Below, in pieces: positions 7,502-16,632 of a stretch of 64,000 bases of DNA. The notes below the pieces were generated by a model. The model ran no database searches. It had not been told where the DNA came from and was given only the letters and a program-made list of their open reading frames with translations. Positions within the stretch are counted from its first letter, which is position 1. Each line of letters opens with the position of its first letter. Origin of the DNA: Sphingobium sufflavum. GTDB taxonomy: Bacteria > Pseudomonadota > Alphaproteobacteria > Sphingomonadales > Sphingomonadaceae. The DNA is taken from assembly GCF_021403115.1 (NCBI RefSeq), contig NZ_JAJSSH010000004.1, forward strand, positions 62,001 to 126,000, given 5' to 3'. The translations under genes were made by a program, and so were the position numbers.

Positions 7502-10327
7502 TCAGAATTTCTTGGAGACGCCAAACTGCACGAACCGTCCGACGGTGTTGCCGTTGGTATAACCCATCTGCGCCACGTTGAACGCCTGGAGCGCATAATA
7601 AGGCGGATCCTGATCCAGCACATTGTTGACGTTGAGGGTGAAGGACAGATCCTTGAGGATCTTGCTCTCGCCCGGCACGTCATATTTGAAGAACAGGTTA
7701 AAGACGTGGAAGCCCTTTACCCGCGTCTGCTGCTCCAGGCCGACCGGGATCAGAAGGTCGTAGCCGCCCGTGTAGTTCCAGGTGAGCTGGCTCCGCAGAT
7801 TGCCGACATTGGCGCCGAGCGTCGTGCTGGACTTGATGCGGCCGCCGATACCGCGCAGCTGATCGACATAGGGCTGCCCCTGCACCGGCTGCGCCTTGCG
7901 GCTGAGTTCATAGTTGGCGTTCACGTTGAAATCGACCGAACCAAATCCCGTTTCGCGGAAATAGCTGACCGCGAAATCCAGCCCGTCCAGCTTGAAATTG
8001 CCGAGGTTCTGCTTGCGCGTGTCGAGGATGGCGTAGCAGTTGCTGGGCTGGGTGCAGCTTGACGGTTCGCCGTCCACCAGATTGGCCTGATTGACGAAGG
8101 AGTCGATTATCGCCTGCGTCGGGTTCACATAGATCAGCGATCCGAACTGAGCATAGAAGTTCGGGCTGGTGAAGCTCGGCACCTGAATCAGGTTGCGGAA
8201 GTCGATGTTCCAATAGGTCACGCTCAACCGCAGTCCGGGGACGATCGGCGGGGAAATATCCGCGCCGACCGACCATGTCGTCGCCTTCTGCGGCTGGATG
8301 CCGGGCTTGGTGCCGAACATCAGCGCCACGTTGCGGTTGCCAGCGGGAACAGCGGGATACATGCCGGATGCCACCAGCGCAGCGGGCGGGAAGATGAAGC
8401 CGAGGTTCCCGGCCGCGTCATTCACCTTGCGCAGGTTGGCGATGTCCACGACGCTGTTGTCCGCCAGGCTGGGCGCGGCGAAGGACTTGCCCCATGCACC
8501 GCGCACCTTGATCCACTCGACCGGCTTGTAGGTCAGGCCGAACTTGGGATTGAAGGTGTCGCCAAAGTCGCTGTACTTGTCATAGCGTCCCGATGCGGAG
8601 ACGGTGAGCTGGCGCATGCCGGCAAAGCCATTTTCGTCGCTGAAAATCGGCACGACCAGTTCGCCGAAGGCTGACTTGGTGTTGCGCCCCACTCTGGCGA
8701 GGGGCAGCGCGCCATAGGGCGCCACCAGCGTCGTGGTCGTATTGCCGGACGTATAATAATAGCCGCCAAAGCCGGTGTTCTCGGTGCCGGGGACCAGCGT
8801 GCCCTTCTGCGACTTGAAGCTTTCCTCATTATATTCGACGCCCGCGGCCAGCTTTACCGCGCCACCCGGCAGGGTGAAGAGGCTGCCGTCGATCACCAGT
8901 CGGGCGTTGAACAACTGCTGGCGAACCTTGCCGAAGGTTTCATAGTTGCGCAGCGCGGTCAGACCGATGGCGGAACTGCTCGCCGGGTCATAGGGGTTGA
9001 ACGCGCCGGAGGACACGGCGGCGTTGACGGCGTTGGTGTTGAGCTGGCCGACATGGTTTTCGGTCGTGCTCTCCCCATAGCTGGCCAGCGCCCGCAACTG
9101 GAATCCCGCACCGATGTCCGCCGTGACGGTCGGCGCAATGCCCCAAGTGCTGGTGCTGAGCCGCTGCTGCTGGTCAGGCCCGAACGCATAGCTGACGGTT
9201 TGCAGTTCCAGCGGGCTGAACGGATTGGCCGTGGTGACATGGCTCCCGTAATAGGGGCTGGTGATGAGCAGGCCGGGGATGGAGAAGGGCGCGAGCAGGG
9301 TCGAATTGACGTTCGGACCCAGGTTCGTGGCAACCTTGCGTTCCGTGAAATAGGTGCGGATGTCCACACTGATCGCGTCGTTCAGTTGCTGCGTCAGCCC
9401 GGCGAAGACGGAATGGCGATGTTCGCGGGGGTAGATGGCGACATTGTCGCTCTCGTCACAGCTGTTCGCCGTACCCGCGCGTTGCGTGCCGGACGTGTAG
9501 GGCAAGGCGTAGAGGTTCGAACCGACAAGGACATTGCCCGGCGAGCAGCGCAGGCTCTGCACCAGAACGCCGCCCGTCCGCACCTGCGGGGTGCGGACAT
9601 AGTCGCGGTCGCGGCCATAAATGTCGTCATGCTCGGAATAGTTGTACGCGATATAGGCGGAGCCGCCCTCCCAGCTCTTGCCCAGCGTGACGCTGGCGTC
9701 GAGGCTGTAATAATTGTCCGCGAAACCATAGTGGGAATCGAGCTGGACACCGTTGAAATTCTTCTTGGTGATGAAGTTCAGCACGCCCGCGACCGCATCC
9801 GAACCATAGATGGCCGAACCGCCATCGGGGACGATCTCCACACGCTCGATGATGGCGGGGGGAATGATGTCCGGGTCGGGGCTGGTCGACTGGATGCCGA
9901 CACCGACGACGCGATGGCCATCGACCAGCACGAGGGTGGGCGACGAACCGGCGGTGTTGAAGCCCGGCAGGTTGCGCAGGTTGGGGCGGTTGCCCGTCAC
10001 CGTGTTGAACGCGCCCGCTGGCTGCTGGAGCGTGTTGAACTGGCCGAGTTGCGGGATGCTCTGCAAAAGCTGCGCGGTCGTGGTGGCGCCCGTCGCCTGC
10101 ACCGCCTCCTGCGTCACGCCGATCACATTGGTGCCCGCGGGCGCGATACCGCGGATCAGCGTGCCCGTGACGACGATGTCGGGTATGCTGGCGCCGTCGA
10201 TCTTGTCCTTGTCCGACTCCGGCTGCGCCTGCGCGAAAGCGGTTCCGGCCACCAGCAGCATCGCGGTCGATGCGACACCGCATTTCAGCGCGGCGGCCAT
10301 GGATGACTTCGTGATTCCTCGTGTCAT
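7502..10327 (-). CDS. TonB-dependent receptor
   Basis: This outer-membrane receptor has 941 residues from the ATG at 10327, which has a GGAGGGGA site and is followed by a signal peptide ending near AFAQA. The plug domain contains IVVTGTLIRG, LLQSIPQLGQF and VEIVPDGGSAIYGSDAVAGVLNFITKK. The C-terminal strand ends in FVQFGVSKKF, the aromatic end typical of outer-membrane barrels. It probably imports a large or scarce substrate with energy from TonB/ExbBD. The plug is of the RIRGI/P-like type often found with sphingomonad catabolic genes rather than with siderophore loci. The gene is divergent from the LuxR-type regulator, and the gap between them holds several palindromes. Confidence 0.92.
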   Translation of the reverse strand: MTRGITKSSMAAALKCGVASTAMLLVAGTAFAQAQPESDKDKIDGASIPDIVVTGTLIRGIAPAGTNVIGVTQEAVQATGATTTAQLLQSIPQLGQFNTLQQPAGAFNTVTGNRPNLRNLPGFNTAGSSPTLVLVDGHRVVGVGIQSTSPDPDIIPPAIIERVEIVPDGGSAIYGSDAVAGVLNFITKKNFNGVQLDSHYGFADNYYSLDASVTLGKSWEGGSAYIAYNYSEHDDIYGRDRDYVRTPQVRTGGVLVQSLRCSPGNVLVGSNLYALPYTSGTQRAGTANSCDESDNVAIYPREHRHSVFAGLTQQLNDAISVDIRTYFTERKVATNLGPNVNSTLLAPFSIPGLLITSPYYGSHVTTANPFSPLELQTVSYAFGPDQQQRLSTSTWGIAPTVTADIGAGFQLRALASYGESTTENHVGQLNTNAVNAAVSSGAFNPYDPASSSAIGLTALRNYETFGKVRQQLFNARLVIDGSLFTLPGGAVKLAAGVEYNEESFKSQKGTLVPGTENTGFGGYYYTSGNTTTTLVAPYGALPLARVGRNTKSAFGELVVPIFSDENGFAGMRQLTVSASGRYDKYSDFGDTFNPKFGLTYKPVEWIKVRGAWGKSFAAPSLADNSVVDIANLRKVNDAAGNLGFIFPPAALVASGMYPAVPAGNRNVALMFGTKPGIQPQKATTWSVGADISPPIVPGLRLSVTYWNIDFRNLIQVPSFTSPNFYAQFGSLIYVNPTQAIIDSFVNQANLVDGEPSSCTQPSNCYAILDTRKQNLGNFKLDGLDFAVSYFRETGFGSVDFNVNANYELSRKAQPVQGQPYVDQLRGIGGRIKSSTTLGANVGNLRSQLTWNYTGGYDLLIPVGLEQQTRVKGFHVFNLFFKYDVPGESKILKDLSFTLNVNNVLDQDPPYYALQAFNVAQMGYTNGNTVGRFVQFGVSKKF

Positions 10328-10514
10328 AGACTTCCCCTCCTGTTTGTTTTTGCCCGGTCCCCACGTCGGCGGTGTCGCTATCGGGGGATTCGATGCGACG
10401 GTCGGGACAAAGCCACCCGATCCGCGCCTGTCATCCCGTCCTTCCGGCAAGCTTCGCCGCCTCGGCATGGTCGGCGCGCTTGTTGCGCGTCCGTTTCGGC
10501 ACCTCAAAAAGTAT

Positions 10515-10529
10515 ACCGATCGTATCGGT
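10515..10529. promoter_or_regulatory. Palindrome in the TonB receptor/LuxR divergent promoter
   Basis: ACCGAT-CGT-ATCGGT is a perfect 6-bp inverted repeat with a 3-bp centre. It resembles the ACC..GGT sites at 1088 and 3557 but has a different length and core, so it may belong to another regulator. Nearby TTCGTAT (10538-10544) and ATACGAA (10566-10572) form another inverted pair. Confidence 0.45.
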
Positions 10530-10574
10530 TTCCCTTCTTCGTATGACCATAAGTGGATTATACGGATACGAAAT

Positions 10575-10587
10575 CCCCAAATGGGGG
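10575..10587. promoter_or_regulatory. CCCC-AAAT-GGGGG palindrome before the LuxR-type gene
   Basis: This short G/C palindrome lies 20 bp upstream of the regulator's start codon. A closely similar one (CCCCC-ACAT-GGGGGG) is at 11940-11954 upstream of the second SDR gene. The recurrence before two adjacent transcription units suggests one regulator binds both. Confidence 0.4.
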
Positions 10588-10606
10588 TCGGATTCGGAGG
10601 GGGGCG

Positions 10607-11791
10607 ATGGACCGGGCGATAACTTTGGATACATTGTCGCTATCCTTGATCGACGGCGTGTTCGAGACGCCGCTCTGGAACGGCTTTCTCGAACAGCTAC
10701 GTCGAAAGACAGGCGCGGACTTTGCGATCCTGCTCATCCAGCCGCCCAACTGGGCGCTGGACGAGGGGGTTCAACTGGTAGCCGGGGACGTCGCGCCGGA
10801 TGCCCACCGAACCCAGTATCGCAAATATTTCCACCCGGTGAACCCGGTGCCGCGCGAATGGGCGGCGGAGGGACAGCCGCTGTCGATGGACGAAATGATC
10901 GCGCTGGATAACGGCGTCCACAGCGATTTCTACGCCAGTATGCGCGAGGATTTCGGGATCGTCGGCGTGCGGCAGGTGCGCGTGCAGGAAGCCAGCGGCG
11001 TGGATGCGTGGCTGACCATCGTGCGGCGATCGCAGGATTTCAGCGAGGCCGACGCCAGCCTGCTGGCCGCGCTGGCCCCCGCCCTGCGCGGCGTGGTGCG
11101 CAGCTATATCGCCAGCGACCGCGACCGGCTCGACGCGCTGGTCTGCACCGATGTGATCCGGCGACTGCAATTCGGCTGGCTGGCGCTCGACCGGACCGGC
11201 ATGGTGCTGGGCACGGACGATCTGGGCCAGCATATGCTGACCCATTCCCGCATGTTGGGCGTCAACAGTGCGGGCCGCCTGTTCGCGCGCGACAGCGCGC
11301 TGGAGCGAGAAATCATCAGGACGGTCGCGGAGATGGCGATCGACCCCGCTATGGCGCCCCGCGCCATCGCCCTCAACAACGACCCGTTCCTCGAAATGCT
11401 GCTGGTCCCCAGTCGGCCGCGGGCGCTGTCCCTGCGCGGCGTGCCCGTCGCGGTGGCCTATATCCGGGGCGACAACTGGCAGTCGATGGATCGCTGCCGC
11501 CAGTTGATCGACATGTTCGGCCTGTCGAAAAGCCAGGCCCGGCTCGCGCTCGCCCTGTGTCGCGGCGTCGCCATCGCGCAGGCCGCCGCCGAACTGGACA
11601 TGACCGTGGAGACAGCGCGCAGCTATTCCAAGATCATCTATGCCAAGACGGGCGCGCGCAGCCTGCACGATCTGGTCCGCGTCATCATGGGCGGCGTGTT
11701 GGCGCTCGCACCCGGCGACGCCAGCCGCGCCGGCGAAGCGCGCGCAACGCGCGACCGGCGGAACGGGCAAGTCGCACAGGCCATGCTGTAG
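10607..11791 (+). CDS. LuxR-type HTH transcriptional regulator
   Basis: The product has 394 residues from the ATG at 10607, which follows a GGAGGGGG site; an upstream in-frame ATG at 10553 lacks one. The C-terminal 65 residues form a LuxR/GerE HTH: FGLSKSQARLALALCRGVAIAQAAAELDMTVETARSYSKIIYAKTG. The motif -TVETARSY- followed by K-x-I-Y-x-K-TGAR is typical of the recognition helix region. The N-terminal 300 residues are a sensing region I cannot assign. It is divergent from a TonB receptor and upstream of an SDR and an AhpD-like gene. It is probably an activator of this catabolic set. Confidence 0.85.
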   Translation: MDRAITLDTLSLSLIDGVFETPLWNGFLEQLRRKTGADFAILLIQPPNWALDEGVQLVAGDVAPDAHRTQYRKYFHPVNPVPREWAAEGQPLSMDEMIALDNGVHSDFYASMREDFGIVGVRQVRVQEASGVDAWLTIVRRSQDFSEADASLLAALAPALRGVVRSYIASDRDRLDALVCTDVIRRLQFGWLALDRTGMVLGTDDLGQHMLTHSRMLGVNSAGRLFARDSALEREIIRTVAEMAIDPAMAPRAIALNNDPFLEMLLVPSRPRALSLRGVPVAVAYIRGDNWQSMDRCRQLIDMFGLSKSQARLALALCRGVAIAQAAAELDMTVETARSYSKIIYAKTGARSLHDLVRVIMGGVLALAPGDASRAGEARATRDRRNGQVAQAML

Positions 11792-11939
11792 GGCATAGCG
11801 CCCTGCGATGCCGCGCCATCCGGGCTGGCCGGATGATGCGCGGCCAGCCCTCCCCCGCCGCTATCGCTGGGTGACGGGGCGGGGCGGGGCAGGTGGTCGG
11901 GTCGGCGCTGCCATGCCTCCGCGCCCCACCCCTATTTAA

Positions 11940-11954
11940 CCCCCACATGGGGGG
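11940..11954. promoter_or_regulatory. CCCCC-ACAT-GGGGGG palindrome upstream of the second SDR
   Basis: This near-copy of the palindrome at 10575-10587 lies 99 bp upstream of the SDR start, in the 262-bp gap after the LuxR-type gene. It is a candidate operator for that regulator. Confidence 0.4.
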
Positions 11955-12053
11955 TGCGACGCACCGACAGCCATGACACCAGCCGCGCAGGTCGCACGGC
12001 CGCACATGGCCCCGCCATGGCGGACCCGGCACGTCAGAGGAAAGGGACGAGGC

Positions 12054-12794
12054 ATGATTCCTGAACGAAAAGTCGCCATAGTAACCGGCGCGGCGCGCGG
12101 GCTGGGCCGCGCCATCGCCTTCAAGCTGGCGCAGGATGGCGCCATGGTCTCCGCCTGGGATCTCAATCGGGAGGGCGTCGAGGAAACGGCCCAGCTCATC
12201 CGGGACGCGGGCGGCGAGGCCATCGGCCTGCAATGCAATTCGTCCAAGGCGGACCAGATCGCGGCGGCCGTTGCGGAAACGCGCCGGGCGCTCGGCCCCG
12301 TGTCGATCCTCGTGAATAATGCCGCCCTGTCGCCCTTCCTGCGCTTCGAGGATATTACCGAGGACATCTGGGACGATCTGATGGCTGTCAACATGAAGGG
12401 GCCGTTCCTCTGCTGCAAGGCGGCGATCCCGGACATGGTCGCGCAAGGCTGGGGCCGGATCGTTAACATCTCCTCCTCCTCAGCGCAGGCCGGTTCGCCG
12501 CTGCACGCCCATTATGCGGCGTCCAAGGGCGGCGTCATCGGCTTCACCAAGGGGCTGGCGCTGGAATATGCCGACCGGGGCATCACCGTGAACAACGTCC
12601 CGCCGGGCTTCGTGAACACGGAGGGGCTGCGCGAATCCCCCGTCGATGTCGACGGCTTTGCGGACAAGACGCCGATGAAGCGGTCGGGTCGTCCCGAAAA
12701 TATCGCGGCGGCCGTGGCGTTCCTGGCCTCCGACGACGCCGACTATATCACCGGCCATACGCTCAGTGTGAATGGCGGCCGCTACATGAACTGA
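12054..12794 (+). CDS. Short-chain dehydrogenase/reductase (SDR), paralog of 4259-4999
   Basis: This SDR has 246 residues from the ATG at 12054. It has TGAARGLG near residue 11, NNAALS, a serine-rich active-site strand and YAASK. It ends in GGRYMN, almost identical to the GGRYLN end of the other SDR, and is of identical length. The two differ mostly in the second and third beta-alpha units and in the variable substrate loop (ESPVDVDGFADKTPMKR against ESPVDVEAFSPMTPMKR). The likely reaction is NAD(P)-linked oxidation of an alcohol. It is followed at 69 bp by the broken AhpD-like gene on the same strand and probably shares its transcript. Confidence 0.92.
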   Translation: MIPERKVAIVTGAARGLGRAIAFKLAQDGAMVSAWDLNREGVEETAQLIRDAGGEAIGLQCNSSKADQIAAAVAETRRALGPVSILVNNAALSPFLRFEDITEDIWDDLMAVNMKGPFLCCKAAIPDMVAQGWGRIVNISSSSAQAGSPLHAHYAASKGGVIGFTKGLALEYADRGITVNNVPPGFVNTEGLRESPVDVDGFADKTPMKRSGRPENIAAAVAFLASDDADYITGHTLSVNGGRYMN

Positions 12795-12862
12795 TCCCGC
12801 CCCGGACCAGCGGCACAGCATGGCGCCGCGTCCGCCCCCCCCGCACAGGCATGAAAGGGACG

Positions 12863-13556
12863 ATGATCTTGTCCGACAACACTCCCGGTTTCGACAATGG
12901 CGCGGTGGACATTCAGGCCCGCGAAGAGATGATATTGGGCCATCCGCCGCGTATCCCGCCTATCCCGCGCGAGTCGGTGGCCGACGAGATCCGGGCGGTG
13001 ACGAACAGGCTGCGGGGCGGCATCGTGGGCGACCATGCCCCCCTGCCCCTCGACGCCATACCGGAAATCATGTTCACCATGTGCCGCTACCCGGCGCTGT
13101 GGGACAGGATCATGGCGCTGTCCCTGCACCTGCAGGGACAGGATCATGGCGCTGTCCCTGCACCTGCAAAGCGAAACCGGCGCACTGCCGCCCCGCCCCC
13201 GGCAGCTTGCGATATTGCGGACCGGATGGCTGCTCCAGGCACCCTATGAATGGGGCGAGCATGTCCGCGTGTCCAAAAGATGCGGCATCACCAGCGAGGA
13301 GATCGAGCGGGTCACGATCGGTTCGACCGCGCCCGGCTGGTCGGACCATGACCGTGCCGTGCTGCTGGCGTGCGAGGAATTGCGCCAGACCGTGTTTGTC
13401 AGCGACGAGACCTGGGCCGCATTGTCCGACTTCCTCGACGACCAGCAGAAGGTCGAACTGCTCGTCCTGATCGGGCAGTTCACCAATGTCGCCTATTTGC
13501 AGAACTCGCTGCGCCTGCGGCTGGAGCCGTCCAACCCCGGCCTGAGCGCACGATAG
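12863..13556 (+). pseudogene. Carboxymuconolactone decarboxylase/AhpD-like protein, frameshifted by a 34-bp duplication
   Basis: The reading frame from 12863 (AAAGGGACG site) encodes a normal start through WDRIMALSLHLQ, then runs into an exact tandem duplication (13101-13168) and shifts by one base, ending at 13249. The frame after the duplication continues the protein with SETGALPPRPRQLAILRTGWLLQAPYEWGEH and ends at 13556 (NSLRLRLEPSNPGLSAR). Removing one 34-bp copy joins the halves into one protein of about 220 residues. The family has an all-helical AhpD fold and acts in peroxide defence or as decarboxylase-like enzymes; the classic CxxC peroxidase motif is not visible. It is downstream of the SDR. 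This may be a real recent knockout, a reversible switch, or an assembly error. Confidence 0.8.
13101..13168. repeat. Perfect 34-bp tandem duplication inside the AhpD-like gene
   Basis: Copy one is 13101-13134 and copy two 13135-13168; both begin GGGACAGGATCATGG and end CTGCACCTGCA with no mismatch. Because 34 is not a multiple of three, the second copy causes the frameshift. Confidence 0.95.
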
Positions 13557-13990
13557 GCGAAGCAGCCTGCCCACCGCGCCATGCGGGGCCGTGAAGCCCC
13601 TGCCCCCCATGGCGGGGCCCTGTTCGGCACCGCCTTTGAAGAAGAGCAATATGCCGGACTTCGGGAACTCCCCTGCCGGCCCTGCGACGCAGCCGGGATA
13701 AAGGCTCCTCGCGCCTCGCGCCTCCGTCCCCTGCGCCACGACCCGGCCCGCCCCGAATGATCGACGACCGCCATCATAGCGGGTCGATACGGCACGCCGC
13801 CCATCCTTCGGGAAACCCGCGCCAGTTGCGGGACTGTGAGCCGTTACGGTTGCAATGGAATGTTGCAGTTAGGCAACACCGCTGTCGGTATCATCATACG
13901 CACTCGTATGGCGCCTGAAATGCTCAAGCAAAATTTAACCATTCGAACCTAACCGTCGCCTTCTATTCCGCAAAATGTGGAATTCACAAT
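13557..13990. other. Intergenic region with two inverted repeats upstream of the TonB receptor
   Basis: I see no gene in these 434 bp. TGTTGC-6-GCAACA (13861-13878) and CATACG-CACT-CGTATG (13895-13910) lie 80-130 bp upstream of the receptor start and are plausible operators. The region is less GC-rich close to the start, as expected of a promoter. Confidence 0.55.
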
Positions 13991-16522
13991 ATGTCTAAGG
14001 GTGGTAAAGTGTCGAACAACCGTCAAGCTTGCATCAAGAATTGTGCGTCCATCCTTGTGATGGCGATCGCATCCTATTCGTCGGCAGCGTTCGCTGGACC
14101 AGCGCCGAAGTCGGTCAGCGCCTGGGAAGCCAGCCGCGAAACGGACGAGAGCGACATGGTGACGACGGGCGTCGCACGTGGCCGCGATCGCCTCGACAGC
14201 GCCACCTCGACCAGCTCGATCAAGGAAAACGAGATCAACAAGCTGGCGCCCCGCTCGCTCGACGATCTGTTCCGCAACATTCCGGGCATCCGCGTTGAAG
14301 GCGGCGCTGGCGAAGGGCTTAACAGCTACACTGTCCGCGGCCTCCCGCTGGTCAACGGCGGCGCCAAATATCTTCAGATTCAGGAAGACGGCCTGCCCGT
14401 CCTGGAGTTCGGCGATCTCGCCAACATGGGACCGGACGTCTTCGTCCGCGCCGACCTCAACCTGGGATCGGTCGAATCCATCCGTGGCGGTTCGGCCTCG
14501 ACCTTCGCATCCAACGCACCGGGCGGCGTCGTCAACCTGATCTCCAAGACCGGCGATGTCGAGGGCGGCTCCGTGCAGCTCTCCGCTGGCGTCAACTATG
14601 AGAGCAACCGCGTCGACTTCGACTATGGCAGCCGCCTGAGCGACACATGGCGCTTCCACATCGGCGGTTTCTATCGTCAGGGTGATGGCCCGCGCGAAAC
14701 CGGCTACACCTCGACCCGTGGCGGTCAGGTCAAGTTCAACGTGACGAAGCAGTTCGACGGCGGCTATGTCCGCTTCTACGGCAAACTGCTGGACGACAAG
14801 TTCCCCGGCTATATGGCCAGCCCGATGAGCGTCACCGGCACCAACGACAAGCCGGTCTATGGCAAGCTGCCCAATTTCGACGCGGTGACGGATACGCTGA
14901 TGTCGCGCAACATCACCGACGTGACGATGCTGGACAGCTCCGGTAACACCGTGACCAACAGCGCGCAGAGCGGCTATCGCGTCAAGGCGAAGAGCGCGGG
15001 CGCCGAAGTGCAGTTCAGCCTGGGCGACTGGAGCTTTACCGAGCGTTTCCGCTACTCCGACATGTCGGGCAGCGCGAACACCCTCGATCCGCAGATTCAG
15101 GTCGGCGCAGCGAGCGTCATGCTGGGCTATTTCGTTCCCGGCGGTTCGATCTCCTACGCATCCGGTCCCAATACCGGCGCGACGATCAACCCGGTGACGG
15201 TCAGCGGCAACGGCCTGGTCTCGCTGACGACGCTCGGCCATATCAACATCCGCAGCCTGCGGAACGTCACCAATGACTTCCGCGCCAGCCGCGTCTGGGA
15301 AATGGGCGGCGGCGACCTGACCACCACTGCGGGCGTGTACAAGTCCTATCAGACGATCGACCGCGAATATTACAGCGCGGTCATCATTCAGGACATCGTG
15401 GGCGGCGGTAATTCCGCACTCATCAATGTGCGCAACGCCGGCGGTGTGTACGCATTCCGCAACGGTCTGCTGGCCTATACCGACGCGCAGAACACGCGCC
15501 GCATGAATGTTGACTATGACGTTCTGGCCCCCTATGGCTCGTTCAACTTCCACAAGGGCAAGGTCTCGATCGGTGGATCGATCCGTTATGACCGTGGCAA
15601 GGTGACCGGCTCCACCGCGCAGGCATCGGCAGCGCAGGTTGTCGACGTCGACCGCAACGGTCTGATCGACCGTGCGGAAGGTGGTTCGTCCGTCGGCCTG
15701 TTGCAGGGCATCCCCTATATCGCAGCGGGCACATCGCGGCCGGTCAACTATCGTTACGACTATGTGTCCTATTCGGCGGGCATCAACTATCGCGTGGCGG
15801 ACTCCTTCTCGCTGTTCGCCCGTCACAGCCTCGGCGGTCGTGCCGGCGCCGATGCCCTCCTCTTCTCGCCCGCCATCAGCGCGTCGAGCGGCGCACTGCT
15901 GAACGAGAAGGCCGGATACGACTCCGTGCGCCAGACCGAGGCTGGCCTGAAGTATCGTCAGAACGGCATCTCGCTGAACCTGACCGGCTTCTACGCCACC
16001 ACGCGCGGCACCTATCTGCCGACCATCCCCGACTATCTGGGCATCAAGACGCCCACGCTGGTGTCGCGTTCCTACCGTACCTATGGTGCGGAGTTCGAGG
16101 GTTCGGTGCGTCGTGGCGCGTTCAGCGTGACCGGCAGCGCAACCCTGACCGGTGGCGAGATCACGGCGGCCGAAACGGCCAATCTGGTCGGCAAGACGCC
16201 GCGTCGCCAGCCCACGCTGATCTACACGCTCACCCCGCAGTATGACGCGGATCGCTTCACGATCGGCGCCAACCTGGCGGGCCAGACGAAGAGCTACACG
16301 GATGACGTGAACCAGCTCACCATGCCCGGCTTCGCGACGGTGGGCCTGTTCGCCCAGTATCGCCCGGTCGAACGCCTGGTCCTGGGTGCGAACGTCTCCA
16401 ACCTGTTCGACAAGACGGCTCTCACGGAAGTCTACAGTGCGGCGGTTCCGGCTTCGGGCATTGCCACGGCGCGGACGCTCTATGGTCGCCTCGTCTCCGT
16501 GTCGGGACGCTTCTTCTTCTAA
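13991..16522 (+). CDS. TonB-dependent receptor
   Basis: This outer-membrane receptor has 843 residues. The signal peptide is about residues 1-35 (hydrophobic SILVMAIASYSSAAFA). The plug has LAPRSLDDLFRNIPGIRVEGGAGEGLNSYTVRGLPL and VESIRGGSASTFASNAPGGVVNLISKTG, and the barrel ends in RLVSVSGRFFF. The plug resembles receptors for siderophore-like or small organic ligands; the ligand is unknown. The start could also be the GTG 18 bp downstream, which has an AAGGGTGG site. It is transcribed alone, with its own promoter region and two 3' hairpins. It has less than usual relation to the first receptor at 7502, so the cluster probably recruits two different uptake specificities. Confidence 0.92.
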   Translation: MSKGGKVSNNRQACIKNCASILVMAIASYSSAAFAGPAPKSVSAWEASRETDESDMVTTGVARGRDRLDSATSTSSIKENEINKLAPRSLDDLFRNIPGIRVEGGAGEGLNSYTVRGLPLVNGGAKYLQIQEDGLPVLEFGDLANMGPDVFVRADLNLGSVESIRGGSASTFASNAPGGVVNLISKTGDVEGGSVQLSAGVNYESNRVDFDYGSRLSDTWRFHIGGFYRQGDGPRETGYTSTRGGQVKFNVTKQFDGGYVRFYGKLLDDKFPGYMASPMSVTGTNDKPVYGKLPNFDAVTDTLMSRNITDVTMLDSSGNTVTNSAQSGYRVKAKSAGAEVQFSLGDWSFTERFRYSDMSGSANTLDPQIQVGAASVMLGYFVPGGSISYASGPNTGATINPVTVSGNGLVSLTTLGHINIRSLRNVTNDFRASRVWEMGGGDLTTTAGVYKSYQTIDREYYSAVIIQDIVGGGNSALINVRNAGGVYAFRNGLLAYTDAQNTRRMNVDYDVLAPYGSFNFHKGKVSIGGSIRYDRGKVTGSTAQASAAQVVDVDRNGLIDRAEGGSSVGLLQGIPYIAAGTSRPVNYRYDYVSYSAGINYRVADSFSLFARHSLGGRAGADALLFSPAISASSGALLNEKAGYDSVRQTEAGLKYRQNGISLNLTGFYATTRGTYLPTIPDYLGIKTPTLVSRSYRTYGAEFEGSVRRGAFSVTGSATLTGGEITAAETANLVGKTPRRQPTLIYTLTPQYDADRFTIGANLAGQTKSYTDDVNQLTMPGFATVGLFAQYRPVERLVLGANVSNLFDKTALTEVYSAAVPASGIATARTLYGRLVSVSGRFFF

Positions 16523-16536
16523 GACAGCATCAAGGA

Positions 16537-16573
16537 CCGGCCTGCTTCCCCGCTCGATGGGGGAACAGGCCGG
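16537..16573 (+). terminator. Hairpin just after the TonB receptor stop
   Basis: The arms 16537-16551 and 16559-16573 pair over 14 bp with a single bulged C. No U-tract follows, so it may act as an mRNA 3' stabiliser with the stronger terminator at 16585. Confidence 0.5.
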
Positions 16574-16584
16574 GACAGGCATCC

Positions 16585-16632
16585 AGGGCATAGCCCGGTC
16601 ATCATGGCCGGACTATGCCCTGTTTTGTGTTG
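16585..16632 (+). terminator. Rho-independent terminator of the TonB receptor gene
   Basis: AGGGCATAGCCCGG (16585-16598) pairs with CCGGACTATGCCCT (16608-16621) with one mismatch, followed by GTTTTGTGTT. Confidence 0.75.

Noticed and set aside
13949-16591. A minus-strand frame of 880 codons opposite the TonB receptor
   Set aside because: It is a high-GC shadow of the receptor; the plus-strand protein has signal peptide, plug and barrel motifs while the antisense has none.
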